Notes: generated by a model not told the origin, from the sequence alone. Positions 8,254 to 16,850 are shown, counted from the stretch's first letter. The stretch: DNA of 64,000 bases from Streptomyces canus (GCF_001514145.1 NZ_KQ948683.1:35641-99640), one strand, 5' to 3'. Program-made: numbers and translations.

Positions 8254-9795
8254 ATGGCCACGATCGTCTCCGGAGACCGTCGGCTCGACGCGGCGGACCT
8301 CCAGCTCAGGATCGGGCGGGCAGCCACAGGGTTCGCGGCTCTCGGCCTGGGACCGGGTTCCAGTGTCGCGTTCTGCCTGCGCAACGACATCGAGTTCTAC
8401 GAGGTGAGCCTGGGCGCGGGCGTGCTCGGCGCCTACGCCGTCCCGATCAACTGGCACTTCTCGCCGGAGGAGATGCGGTACATCCTCGAGGACAGTCAGG
8501 CCAGGGTGCTCGTCATCCATGCCGACCTCCTGCCGAGGCTGCGAAGTGGCATTCCGGACGGTGTCCAGGTTCTGGTGGTCCCGACCCCCGCCGCCCTGCG
8601 AACGGCATACGGCATCGAGGAGGCCGCCGGCGCCGTCGCGCCAGGAGAGACCTGCTGGCACGACTGGGTCGACGGCTTCGCGCCCCGCAGTGAGCCGCCC
8701 AAGGAGACGCCGATGGCCGTCTTCTACACGTCGGGCACGACGGGACGTCCCAAGGGGGTGCGCCGGCCGGCCTTCACACCGGTGCAGCAGGCCGCGGTCG
8801 TACGCATGGTGTCCCTCAGCTTCGGCCTGACGATCGTCGACGATCCGGGCGAGATCGTGACCGCCGTGGCCGGGCCGACCTATCACGGCGCCCCGAACAT
8901 GCACGCGTTCTTCTCGTTCCGGGCAGGGGCGAACATCGTCATCCTTCCGCGGTTCGACGGCGAGGAACTGCTGCGAGCCATCCAGGACGAGCGGATCACC
9001 CACCTCCACCTCGTTCCGGTCATGTTCAACCGGCTGCTCAAGCTTGCGCCGGAGGTGCGTGCGCGCTACGACCTCTCCTCGCTGCGGTTCGTGACCCATG
9101 CCGCCGCACCGTGCGCACCCGACGTGAAGCGAGCCATGATCGACTGGTGGGGACCCATCATCCACGAGTACTACGGCTCGACCGAGGGCGGGAACGTGAC
9201 GTTCTGCGACTCGGCGGAGTCGCTGGCGCACCCCGGCACGGTGGGGCGAGCCGTCGACGGTGCCGAGATCCGCATCCTCGGCGAGGCGGGCCAAGAGCTC
9301 GGTCCGGGCGAGGTCGGCGAGATCGCCGTCCGCTACGCCGGTGTCGGTGATTTCAGCTACCACAACGCCGACGCCAAGCGCCGCGAGGTCGACCGCGACG
9401 GGCTCGTCACGGTCGGCGACGTCGGCTATCTCGACGAGGACGGGTACCTCTACATCTGCGACCGCAAGATCGACATGGTCATCTCCGGCGGGGTGAACAT
9501 CTATCCGGCCGAGATCGAAGCGGTCTTGTGCGACATGCCCGGGATCGCCGACAGCGCCGTGTTCGGTATCCCCGACGAGGAGTTCGGCGAGTCGGTGTGC
9601 GCGGTGATCCAAGCCGAACCGGGCTGCGCCCCGACCGCGGAGCAGGTGCGGGCGTTCCTGCGCGAGCGGATCGCCGGCTACAAGGTGCCGCGCCGCATCG
9701 AGTTCGCTGAGACGCTCCCCCGGGAGGATTCCGGGAAGATCTTTAAACGCAAACTGCGCGCGCCCTACTGGGAGCAGGCCGGCCGCGCGATCTGA
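8254..9795 (+). CDS. Fatty-acyl-CoA synthetase (AMP-forming)
   Basis: A 513-residue ANL-superfamily ligase that makes an acyl-CoA from an acid, ATP and CoA. The P-loop is VFYTSGTTGRPKGV, the A5 motif is YYGSTEGG, the hinge region reads YICDRKIDMVISGGVNIYP, and the C-terminal catalytic Lys is in EDSGKIFKRKLR. ATG 8254 is used because GGAAGG lies 8 bases upstream and the protein then begins MATIVSGDRRLD as in many FadD proteins; the frame itself is open further upstream but without family character. It is followed after 53 bases by an SDR gene. Its likely job is to activate the acid substrate of a pathway; substrate specificity cannot be read. Confidence 0.93.
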   Translation: MATIVSGDRRLDAADLQLRIGRAATGFAALGLGPGSSVAFCLRNDIEFYEVSLGAGVLGAYAVPINWHFSPEEMRYILEDSQARVLVIHADLLPRLRSGIPDGVQVLVVPTPAALRTAYGIEEAAGAVAPGETCWHDWVDGFAPRSEPPKETPMAVFYTSGTTGRPKGVRRPAFTPVQQAAVVRMVSLSFGLTIVDDPGEIVTAVAGPTYHGAPNMHAFFSFRAGANIVILPRFDGEELLRAIQDERITHLHLVPVMFNRLLKLAPEVRARYDLSSLRFVTHAAAPCAPDVKRAMIDWWGPIIHEYYGSTEGGNVTFCDSAESLAHPGTVGRAVDGAEIRILGEAGQELGPGEVGEIAVRYAGVGDFSYHNADAKRREVDRDGLVTVGDVGYLDEDGYLYICDRKIDMVISGGVNIYPAEIEAVLCDMPGIADSAVFGIPDEEFGESVCAVIQAEPGCAPTAEQVRAFLRERIAGYKVPRRIEFAETLPREDSGKIFKRKLRAPYWEQAGRAI

Positions 9796-9848
9796 GCGGC
9801 GAAGACGATTGCGATCACACTAATCCGATCACAGTAAGGAGCCCGGGC

Positions 9849-10640
9849 ATGGCAACACGCTCGTACTCGGCGGGACAGGCGCCGCGGTCCATCGCCGGGG
9901 CGGCGCTGCTGATCACCGGCGCGGGAAGCGGCATAGGTGCCGCCGCGGCCCGACTGTTCGCGTCGGAGGGTGCCTGGGTAGCGGTCACGGACCAGGACGC
10001 GGCAGCCGCGGAGGCGGTCGCGTCCGGCATCGCGGCCCAGGACGGGCGCGGGCGGGCCTGGCGGCTGGACGTCGCGGACGGCACCGAGATCGAGCGCGTG
10101 GTCGGCGAGGCCGCCACCGAGTTCGACGGGCTCGACTGCCTCATCAACAACGCCGGCTTCGCCCCGCAGGCCGCGATCGGCGACGCCGGCTACGAAGACG
10201 TCTGGCAGCGTGCCCTCGACGTCATGCTGACGGCGGTTCCGCGCACCGTCCGCGCCGCCCTGCCCTGGCTGCTTCGCTCACCGTTCCCCCGGATCCTCAA
10301 CGTGGCCTCGACCGAGGCCTGCGCCGCCACGGCGGGCCTCACGCCCTATGCCGCGGCAAAGGCCGGTGTCACCGGCCTCACCCGCGCTCTCGCCGTCGAA
10401 CTGGGCCCGGAAGGCGTGACCTGCAACTGTCTGCTTCCCGGGCCCGTCGAGACCGGGCTGACCGCCGGCATCCCCGACCAGCACAAGCAGGCGTTCGCGC
10501 GCAGACGCACCGCGCTGCGGCGCTACGGCCGGCCCGAGGAGATCGCGCACATCATGCTCGATCTGTGCCTGCCCAGCGCCTCCTACCTCACGGGCGCCAC
10601 CGTCCCGGTCGACGGAGGCCTGCTCATCCGCAACGGGTGA
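9849..10640 (+). CDS. Short-chain dehydrogenase/reductase
   Basis: A 263-residue classical SDR. The NAD(P) turn is LLITGAGSGIGAAAARLFAS, followed by INNAGFAP and then NVASTEACAATAGLTPYAAAKAG with the catalytic Ser, Tyr and Lys; the C-terminus LTGATVPVDGG is usual. AAGGAG stands 8 bases before the ATG. It probably interconverts a hydroxyacyl and an oxoacyl intermediate, working with the ligase upstream. The IS element starts 8 bases after its stop codon, so any original downstream genes of this operon have been separated from it, perhaps including the SDR/dehydrogenase/kinase group on the other side. Confidence 0.92.
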   Translation: MATRSYSAGQAPRSIAGAALLITGAGSGIGAAAARLFASEGAWVAVTDQDAAAAEAVASGIAAQDGRGRAWRLDVADGTEIERVVGEAATEFDGLDCLINNAGFAPQAAIGDAGYEDVWQRALDVMLTAVPRTVRAALPWLLRSPFPRILNVASTEACAATAGLTPYAAAKAGVTGLTRALAVELGPEGVTCNCLLPGPVETGLTAGIPDQHKQAFARRRTALRRYGRPEEIAHIMLDLCLPSASYLTGATVPVDGGLLIRNG

Positions 10641-10648
10641 GCAGGCCC

Positions 10649-10671
10649 TGACGCTGTCGGGGATCTTGGAG
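10649..10671 (+). repeat. Left terminal inverted repeat of the IS
   Basis: 23 bp, starting TGACGCTGTCGG and ending ATCTTGGAG; an exact inverted copy lies at 12637-12659. Confidence 0.85.
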
Positions 10672-11042
10672 ATTGGCAGGTCGGGTGCATGGGTGGCCGT
10701 CGGGTCCCGTCTTCCCTCACAAAGCCATTTCTGCAGCTCAACGCGGTGTTGTGGTCTCCGTGACCCCGTGATCACGCCCCCTGTAACGGTTTCGCGAACG
10801 CCAGAACTGTGCCCTGCGATGTTGCAGTGGCGGGTGGTACTTACGTCAACCCGCACCAGGGTGTAGCCCTTGCGGTGTCAGTTCGAGCGAACTGTGCTCT
10901 TCGTTGTGGGTGCTGCTGCGACGGTGAGTCTCCGTCCCACCGGAGGAGACCGAGTTGTGCATTCAGCCCCGTTCCGGCTCGGAGGTGCCGGAGCTGACCG
11001 CGAAGGTCGCCCGCGCCAGTCAACCCCCACGGCACCACCGCC

Positions 11043-12635
11043 ATGGCCATCCGCGACCATCTCGACGGTCTTTGGCGGGACGAGGACTTCGTCGAGTGGT
11101 ACCCGCGGGACGGCAAGCCAGGGCTCTCACCGGCCCAGCTGGCGACCGTGTCGGTCCTCCAGTTCCTTCTGGAGCTCTCCGACCGCCAGGCCGCCGAGGC
11201 CGTCCGCTGCCGGATCGACTTCAAATACGCCTTGGGCATGGAACTGGACGACCCCGGCTTCCACCACAGCGTCCTGACCGACTTCCGTGAGCGCCTGGCC
11301 GAGGACGGCAGGGCGGACAAGCTGCTCGACCTCGTACTGGAACAGATCAAAGTCGCCGGACTGGTCAGGGAACGAGGACGGCAGCGGACCGACTCCACCC
11401 ACATCCTGAGTGCGGTCCGGGACCTGACACGCCTTGAGATGGTCACCGAGGCCATGCGAGCTGCCCTGGAGGAAATCGCACGTCAGGCACCGCAGGAGCT
11501 GGTCGGGCTGGTCACGGACGAATGGGGCGAACGCTACGGACGGGCGTCCCGGCTGGGCCGGACCCCGACCCGGCCGAAGACCCGCATCAAGAACACCGGG
11601 GACGACGTCTACCTCTTGCTGCGCTACGTCCGCACCTACCTTCGCGCACTGTGGCAGGGGCCGCAGGTCCAGGCACTACGGCAGATCTTTCTCCAGAATT
11701 ACTGGGTCGACGACCGAGCACGAGTCCAGCGGCGCGAACCTGATGAGGCCGGACTACCGCCCTCGTCCACCGCGATCGTCTCGCCCTACGACCTGACCGC
11801 CCGGTACTCCCGCCGGAACGACACCCGCTGGAAGAAGTTCCTGGCCCACGTCACGGAGACCTGCGACGACGACACGGTGAACATCATCACGGACGTGACC
11901 ACCACCCCGGCCACGCTCTACGACATCAGGGCCCTGCCGGCCATCCACGACCGGCTGGCCCAGCGAGACCTTCTGCCCGACGAGCATCTGGTCGACGGCG
12001 GCTACACCTCGATCGTCCAGCAGGACCAATCCGCTCGCGAGCACGGGATCACGCTGGTGGGACCGGTCCGGAAGAAGCGCATCCGCCAGTCACGCCAGGG
12101 CAACGTGTTCGACCGCGACGCCTTCACCATCGACTGGGAACGACGGCAGGTCGTCTGCCCGCAGGGCAAACCGAGCCGGGAATGGTCGACGCCTCTGTCG
12201 ATCACCCCCTACACGCGGGTCAGGTTTGCCAAGGAGGACTGCGGCCAGTGCCCGGTCAAGTCCAGCTCCACCCGCGGCGACCGACGGCAGCTGAACTTCC
12301 TGCCCCAGCAGCTCTACGAACGGCAGGCTGCCGCCCGAGCCGCCCAGCAGACCACTCCCTGGAAGGCGAACTACGCGATGCGCGCCGGCATCGAGAGCAC
12401 CGTCAACGAGTTCGTCAACGGCCACGGCATGCGACAAACCCGCTACCGGAGTCAGACCAAGACCCACGTCCAGCACGTCCTCACCGCCATCGCCGTCAAC
12501 ATCGAACGCGTCAACGCGGAACTCGCTACACCAACGGCTGAACGCCGACCTCGGACACCCACGGCCCTCCAGAACTTCCTGGACTGGCAACAGATCCCAC
12601 GGCCGACCGCATGGCGCACCGCAGGGAAATCCTGA
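11043..12635 (+). CDS. IS1182-family transposase, probably frameshifted at its N-terminus
   Basis: A 530-residue DDE transposase. The N-terminal part has YPRDGKPGLSPAQLATVSVL, and the catalytic residues are probably Asp117 in QRTDSTH, the Asp in HLVDGGYTS and the Glu in GIESTVNEF; a Cys-rich insert (DCGQCPVKSSS) precedes the last. ATG 11043 has no ribosome site. Bases ~10976-11020 in another frame encode SGSEVPELTAKVARAS, which looks like the missing N-terminus, and a GGAGGAG site with a TTG start stands at about 10941-10957. A single extra base near 11020 would explain this. The element may therefore be inactive, or use a frameshift. Confidence 0.85.
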   Translation: MAIRDHLDGLWRDEDFVEWYPRDGKPGLSPAQLATVSVLQFLLELSDRQAAEAVRCRIDFKYALGMELDDPGFHHSVLTDFRERLAEDGRADKLLDLVLEQIKVAGLVRERGRQRTDSTHILSAVRDLTRLEMVTEAMRAALEEIARQAPQELVGLVTDEWGERYGRASRLGRTPTRPKTRIKNTGDDVYLLLRYVRTYLRALWQGPQVQALRQIFLQNYWVDDRARVQRREPDEAGLPPSSTAIVSPYDLTARYSRRNDTRWKKFLAHVTETCDDDTVNIITDVTTTPATLYDIRALPAIHDRLAQRDLLPDEHLVDGGYTSIVQQDQSAREHGITLVGPVRKKRIRQSRQGNVFDRDAFTIDWERRQVVCPQGKPSREWSTPLSITPYTRVRFAKEDCGQCPVKSSSTRGDRRQLNFLPQQLYERQAAARAAQQTTPWKANYAMRAGIESTVNEFVNGHGMRQTRYRSQTKTHVQHVLTAIAVNIERVNAELATPTAERRPRTPTALQNFLDWQQIPRPTAWRTAGKS

Positions 12636-12636
12636 C

Positions 12637-12659
12637 CTCCAAGATCCCCGACAGCGTCA
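12637..12659 (-). repeat. Right terminal inverted repeat of the IS
   Basis: Exact 23-bp inverted copy of 10649-10671, one base after the transposase stop codon. Confidence 0.85.
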
Positions 12660-12772
12660 CCTACTGGTGATGAGCGGCTTCGACAGGCTGCGGCAGCCGG
12701 CCGGCCGGCCGGGCCAGCCATCTCGGGACCGGAGTCATCGGCGCAGGTGGCACCAGTGGCGCGTCCCGCGGG

Positions 12773-13546
12773 TCAGGCGTGCGACGACGTCATCCCGCCG
12801 TCGACCGTGATCGTCGCGCCGGTGGTGTAGCTCGACGCGTCGCCGGCCAGGTACAGCGCCGCTCCGGTGATCTCGGCCGGGGTGCCGATCCGCCCCAGCG
12901 GGAACTCCCGGCGGGCGAACTGCTCGAACGCCTCGAGGTCCCACGCCTTGGTGACGTCGGTCCGGAAAGCACCCGGCATGATGGTGTTGACCCGGACGGT
13001 CGGCCCGAAAGCGCGGGCCATGCCACCGGTGAGGACGTTCAGCCCGGCCTTCGCGGCCGCGTAGGGGAGTTCCCGTGGCGACGGTGACACGGCGCCCGCG
13101 CTGCTGATGTTGATGATGGACCCGCCGCTGCCCTGGGCCATCCGGGTGCCGACCAGGGCGGCCAACCGGAACGGGCCTTTCAGGTTCACCGCGATCACCT
13201 TGTCGAACAGTTCCTCGGTCACCTCGTCGAGCGAGGCGTACAACGGGGATACGCCGGCGTTGTTCACAAGGACGTCGATCCGGCCGAACCGCTCGTACAC
13301 GGTGTCCACCAGCTCCGTACAGTCGGCCCAGCGCCCGACGTGGCAGCCCAGGCCGACAGCCTGCTGCCCGGTGTCCCGGGTGATCTGCTCGGCCAGTTCA
13401 CGGCAGGCGTCCGCCTTGCGGCTGACCACGACGACGGTCGCGCCGTGCTCGGCGTAGGCCAGGCAGATCTCCCGGCCCAGCCCGCGGCTCCCGCCGGTGA
13501 CGACGGCGATCCTGCCGCTCAGGTCGAACAGGTTCGTTGTCGTCAT
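12773..13546 (-). CDS. SDR oxidoreductase of the kinase/dehydrogenase trio (LvaD-like)
   Basis: A 257-residue SDR: AVVTGGSRGLGREICLAY for the cofactor, VLVNNAGVSP, then NISSAGAVSPSPRELPYAAAKAG with Ser, Tyr and Lys, and YTTGATITVDGG at the end. ATG 13546 overlaps the acyl-CoA dehydrogenase stop (ATGA), so it is translationally coupled. It is the last gene of the APH kinase / acyl-CoA dehydrogenase / SDR operon. The order matches the lva genes for levulinate in Pseudomonas putida, where an SDR acts with the kinase and dehydrogenase on hydroxyacyl-CoA. This is an analogy; orthology has not been tested. Confidence 0.9.
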   Translation of the reverse strand: MTTTNLFDLSGRIAVVTGGSRGLGREICLAYAEHGATVVVVSRKADACRELAEQITRDTGQQAVGLGCHVGRWADCTELVDTVYERFGRIDVLVNNAGVSPLYASLDEVTEELFDKVIAVNLKGPFRLAALVGTRMAQGSGGSIINISSAGAVSPSPRELPYAAAKAGLNVLTGGMARAFGPTVRVNTIMPGAFRTDVTKAWDLEAFEQFARREFPLGRIGTPAEITGAALYLAGDASSYTTGATITVDGGMTSSHA

Positions 13547-14820
13547 CGCCGGCTGTCCGGGTACTTGGCGAGTGCGGCTTGGCGCAGCCGGGGCAGGTGC
13601 GCGCTGGGAAACAGGTCCGGGGCGGGCTGGTAGTCCCGCAGGATCCGCTTGGCCAGTGTCGCCTCGTGCACCTCCGTCGGGCCATCCGCCAGTGCGAGCC
13701 ACTCGGCTTCCATCAGCAGAGCGCCCAGGGGCAGCTCGGGGGTCACCCCCAGCGACCCGTGCAGGTGCAGGCTGCGGCGCGCGACGCGGTGGAGCATCTC
13801 CGGCATCGCCGCCTTGACCGCCGCGATGTCGCCCCGGACCTTGGCGTAGTCGTTGTGCTTGTCGATCAGCCATGCGGTGCGCAGCACCAGCAGCCGGAAC
13901 TGCTCGATGTCCAGCCAGCTCTGCGCGATGCGTTCCTTCGTGGTCGACAGGTCGGCGAGCGTGCCGCCGGGAAGCAGGCGGGACAGCGCGCGCTCGCACA
14001 TCAAGTCGAACGCCTTGCGTGCGGAGCCGATGGCACGCATCGCATGGTGGACGCGGCCACCGCCGAGCCGGACCTGCGCGACCTCGAATCCGCCGCCTTC
14101 CGGGCCGAGCATGGCCTGAGCCGGGAGCCGGACGTCGTCGTAGCGGACATACGCGTGCGCCGCGATCGCCGGATCCTCGCCGAACACGCCGACGTTGCGG
14201 ACGATCTCCACACCGGGTGTCCCGGCGGGGACGAGGAACATCGAGGCCCCGCGGTGGATCGGCACGGACGGATCGGTGACGACCATGACGATGGTGAAGG
14301 CGGCGAACCGCGCGTTCGAGGCGAACCACTTCTCGCCGTTGAGGACCCAGTCCGTGCCGTCGCGTTCCGCGCGGCAGGTGAACATCCGCGGCTCGGCGCC
14401 GGCCTGGGGCTCGGTCATCGCATAGCAGGAGACGGTCTCTCCGTCCAGCAGCGGCTGCAGATGCCGCGCCCGCTGCTCGTCGGTCCCGTAGTGGGCGAGG
14501 ATCTCGGCGTTACCGGAGTCGGGCGCCTGGCAGCCGAAGACGGTGGGCGCCCAGGCCGAGCGTCCGAGGATCTCGTTGAGGAGCGCGAGCTTGACCTGGC
14601 CGTAGCCTCCGCCGCCCAGCTCGCGCGGCAGGTGACATGCCCACAGCCCCTTCTCCCGCACCTGCCGCTTCAGTGGACGCACGGCGCGCACGGCTTCCTC
14701 GTCGGACCGGTCATAGGGGTTGGCGAAGACGTGGTCGAGCGGCTCGACCTCTTCGCGCACGAACTCCTCCGCCCAGTCGAGGAGCTTCTGGTACTGCGGA
14801 TCGGTCTCGAAGCTGACCAT
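13543..14820 (-). CDS. Acyl-CoA dehydrogenase-like protein, ACAD10/11 type
   Basis: A 425-residue acyl-CoA dehydrogenase-fold protein. It has YAMTEPQAGAEPRMF, VLNGEKWFASNA and, near the end, MEAEWLALADGPTEVHEATLAKRIL. The ADGPxEVH block replaces the GEGTxEIQR of ordinary acyl-CoA dehydrogenases and is a mark of the ACAD10/ACAD11/LvaC group. In that group, as I recall, the partner kinase phosphorylates the 4-hydroxyl of a 4-hydroxyacyl-CoA and this protein eliminates phosphate. The start MVSFETDP at 14820 shares one base with the kinase stop (TGATG); its own stop overlaps the SDR start. A frame extension upstream of 14820 lies inside the kinase gene and is not used. Confidence 0.9.
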   Translation of the reverse strand: MVSFETDPQYQKLLDWAEEFVREEVEPLDHVFANPYDRSDEEAVRAVRPLKRQVREKGLWACHLPRELGGGGYGQVKLALLNEILGRSAWAPTVFGCQAPDSGNAEILAHYGTDEQRARHLQPLLDGETVSCYAMTEPQAGAEPRMFTCRAERDGTDWVLNGEKWFASNARFAAFTIVMVVTDPSVPIHRGASMFLVPAGTPGVEIVRNVGVFGEDPAIAAHAYVRYDDVRLPAQAMLGPEGGGFEVAQVRLGGGRVHHAMRAIGSARKAFDLMCERALSRLLPGGTLADLSTTKERIAQSWLDIEQFRLLVLRTAWLIDKHNDYAKVRGDIAAVKAAMPEMLHRVARRSLHLHGSLGVTPELPLGALLMEAEWLALADGPTEVHEATLAKRILRDYQPAPDLFPSAHLPRLRQAALAKYPDSRR

Positions 14821-15884
14821 CACAAGCCTTTCGTCATGTCGATCACGTCCTCGGCCAGAGCCAGCAGACGCAAGGTCACAGCCCGGAACGTCTTCCCCAG
14901 CTCGGCCGGTGCGTGACCCAGCACCGCACGCCCGACCGTCTCCTCGAGGATCGCGGTCAGCCGTAGGCACGCGAGCACGCGGAACCAGGACAGGTCCGCC
15001 TCGGCGGTGTCGCCGGTGAGCTGCTGGTATCGCTGGATCACCTCGTCCGGCCCCGGCATGCCGGGCAGGTCGGGCAGCCCGGGAATCGGCGGAAAACCGA
15101 GCACGGCCAGGAAATGGCCCAGATCGAGCCGAGGGTCGCCGATCGATACGAGTTCCCAGTCGACGACGGCCACGATCTGCGGGCGGGCCTGGTCGACGAG
15201 CACGTTCGCGAAATGGAAGTCACCGTGCACGAGCCCGGTCCGCATCCGCGCCGGGCGGTGCGCGCCGAGCCACTGCCCGAGTGCCTCAAGACGTGCCTGC
15301 GGCAGCGGCCGGTAGCCAGGGATCTCCGCCGTGACCGCCAGTCGCCGCAGCCACCGGGGGGCCTGCCGTTCGAGCCAGCCCTCCGGCCTACCGAGGTCGC
15401 GCAGGAGCGGGTGCGACACGTCGACATCCCGGAGCGCGACGAGCGTGTCCACCATGGCGAAGCCGAGATCACGCTGCAGCGCCGCGTCGCGGACGAAGGG
15501 CTCCGGCAACGCGGTCGCCGGATTGACGCCCGGTACCGGCTCCATCAGATAGAACGCGGCCCCGAGCACCGACTCGTCCGCGCACGCGGCCACCAGCCGG
15601 GGATGTGGCACATCCGTGTGCTCGAGCGCGTCGAGCACCGCCGCCTCGCGGAGCATCGTCGCGGAGCCGTCGGTACGTCCGGACACCGGTGGCCGCCGCA
15701 GCACGTACCGCTCCCGACCTCGCCGGAACTCGGCCACGACGTTCTGCGTGCCACCACCGAGCAGGCGGACCTCCGCCACAGGACCTGCGCCGATCCGCCG
15801 CTCGTCCATCCATCGAGCCAGCCGCGGGGCGTCGATCCCGTGCACCTGCGGCGCATCAGATACCTCGTTATAATGCACGTGCAT
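14820..15884 (-). CDS. APH-fold acyl-CoA kinase (phosphotransferase family, LvaA/ACAD10-like)
   Basis: A ~350-residue aminoglycoside-phosphotransferase-fold protein. GGGTQNVVAEF is the glycine-rich loop, GLVHGDFHFANVLVD the catalytic loop with Asp, and AVVDWELVSIGDPRLDLGHFLA the metal-binding Asp segment. In ACAD10/11 and LvaA this fold phosphorylates a hydroxyacyl-CoA and does not act on antibiotics; the dehydrogenase directly downstream makes that role much more likely here. The ATG at 15884 lies inside the operator palindrome, and a TATAAC box follows it, so the true start may be the GTG at 15845 (VHGIDAPRLARWMDERR), with a very short leader. The C-terminal end is certain. Confidence 0.85.
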   Translation of the reverse strand: MHVHYNEVSDAPQVHGIDAPRLARWMDERRIGAGPVAEVRLLGGGTQNVVAEFRRGRERYVLRRPPVSGRTDGSATMLREAAVLDALEHTDVPHPRLVAACADESVLGAAFYLMEPVPGVNPATALPEPFVRDAALQRDLGFAMVDTLVALRDVDVSHPLLRDLGRPEGWLERQAPRWLRRLAVTAEIPGYRPLPQARLEALGQWLGAHRPARMRTGLVHGDFHFANVLVDQARPQIVAVVDWELVSIGDPRLDLGHFLAVLGFPPIPGLPDLPGMPGPDEVIQRYQQLTGDTAEADLSWFRVLACLRLTAILEETVGRAVLGHAPAELGKTFRAVTLRLLALAEDVIDMTKGL

Positions 15885-15886
15885 TA
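15871..15886. promoter_or_regulatory. Perfect 16-bp palindrome, probable operator of the trio
   Basis: TAATGCACGTGCATTA is fully self-complementary. On the minus strand a TATAAC -10-like hexamer (15872-15867) overlaps its end. A TetR bound here would block the promoter of the kinase/dehydrogenase/SDR operon. The TetR at 16179-16850 is the likely partner. Confidence 0.6.
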
Positions 15887-16068
15887 CAATGGCACTGGCG
15901 CGCCGGCAATGCAACTGGTGGGCAGTGTCCACGTTGCTGGTTCAGCGGCTTGCGGCCCGGCGCCCGCTCAGCACGCGCCCGGCCTCCCGGACCGCCACCC
16001 GCGGACGGAAAAGGACGGTGACCGCCCTGACGACCGAGGGCCGTGGCCGGGTGGACGGGCATCCCTGG

Positions 16069-16100
16069 GTCGTGGAGGTCGTCATGACCACCTCCACGAC
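16069..16100 (-). terminator. Hairpin downstream of the TetR gene
   Basis: Perfect 11-bp arms GTCGTGGAGGT / ACCTCCACGAC enclose a 10-base loop. It lies 79 bases after the stop of the minus-strand TetR gene and before the kinase promoter, a suitable place for a terminator; there is no T-run. Confidence 0.45.
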
Positions 16101-16178
16101 GATCCTGCCGAAGGCGCCCGCCATTCGGCCGGCGCCGCTCGCGAGGGCCGACGCCGCGGGATATTCAGCGCGGGATAC

Positions 16179-16850
16179 TCAGGCCGATGACCTGGTCCGG
16201 GCACGCCGGGCGTCGCGAGCCCGGACCGCGCGTGCCGTCTCCGCCGAGACCGGTGCGGACAGGATCGCGGCGACGACGTCGACCGTGGCGGCCGTGACGA
16301 CATCCGTGTCGGTGTCGGCCTGCGGTCCGGAGCGTGCGCAGCGGGCCATTTCGACACTGGCATAGAGCGTCGCGGAGAATCGGCGGTGGACGTGGGCAGC
16401 TCCGCGAGGCAGCAACGGATCGAGCATGCGCCGCCAGCGTTCCATGCTGTCGTCGATGTCACCGCCGGTGGGCTGGAGTGGCTCGAGCAGCGGCCGGGGC
16501 CGGTTGACGAGGTCGGCGAAGATCTGCAGGAAGGCCGGACCGCCGTCCTCGTGCAGGCACGCCGCCAGCGGGACTACGAGGGCCTCGGCGAGCGGCCGTA
16601 GTCCGGGCCGGTCACCGCACGCGTCGAGCCGCTCGTGCCGACGTACCTCGATCCCCGTCCGGTACCTTTCGACGATCGCCCGCAGGAGGCCGTCGCGATC
16701 GCCGAAGTGATGTTGCAGCGCGACCGAGTTGCGGGCACCGGCGGCGCGCGTGATCTCGCGCAGGCTGACGTTGTCGATGCCGTGCTCGGCGAACAGCCGG
16801 ACACCGGCGTCCATCAGACGGTTCCGAGTCGCTTCCGATGACGGCGGCAT
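16179..16850 (-). CDS. TetR-family regulator of the kinase/dehydrogenase trio
   Basis: A 223-residue TetR regulator. The HTH domain has ATRNRLMDAGVRLFAEHGI, then SLREITRAAGARNSVALQHHFGDRDGL. The ligand domain includes FLQIFADLVNRPRP. It is encoded upstream of, and on the same strand as, the kinase/dehydrogenase/SDR operon, about 290 bases before the kinase start, with a hairpin and a 16-bp palindrome in between. It probably represses that operon until an acyl-CoA intermediate binds. It is not close in sequence to the two paralogous TetRs at 1.6 and 44 kb. Confidence 0.9.
   Translation of the reverse strand: MPPSSEATRNRLMDAGVRLFAEHGIDNVSLREITRAAGARNSVALQHHFGDRDGLLRAIVERYRTGIEVRRHERLDACGDRPGLRPLAEALVVPLAACLHEDGGPAFLQIFADLVNRPRPLLEPLQPTGGDIDDSMERWRRMLDPLLPRGAAHVHRRFSATLYASVEMARCARSGPQADTDTDVVTAATVDVVAAILSAPVSAETARAVRARDARRARTRSSA

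Larger units (their letters stand above)
10649..12659 (+). mobile_element. IS1182-like insertion sequence, complete ends
   Basis: A 2,011-bp element bounded by two identical 23-bp inverted repeats beginning TGACGCTGTCGG (10649-10671 and, inverted, 12637-12659). It carries one transposase gene whose stop lies one base from the right repeat. The left 370 bp between the repeat and the gene contain no other gene. No target-site duplication is visible at the outer borders. A decayed relative of the transposase is at 50058-51060. Confidence 0.85.

Noticed and set aside
7759..9612. 617-codon minus-strand frame over the acyl-CoA synthetase
   Set aside because: Antisense shadow; the plus-strand frame carries all ligase motifs.
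10641..12661. Target-site duplication flanking the IS
   Set aside because: The bases outside the two terminal repeats do not match.
14820..15884. Antibiotic-resistance aminoglycoside phosphotransferase
   Set aside because: The fold is shared, but the coupled ACAD10/11-type dehydrogenase points to an acyl-CoA kinase.
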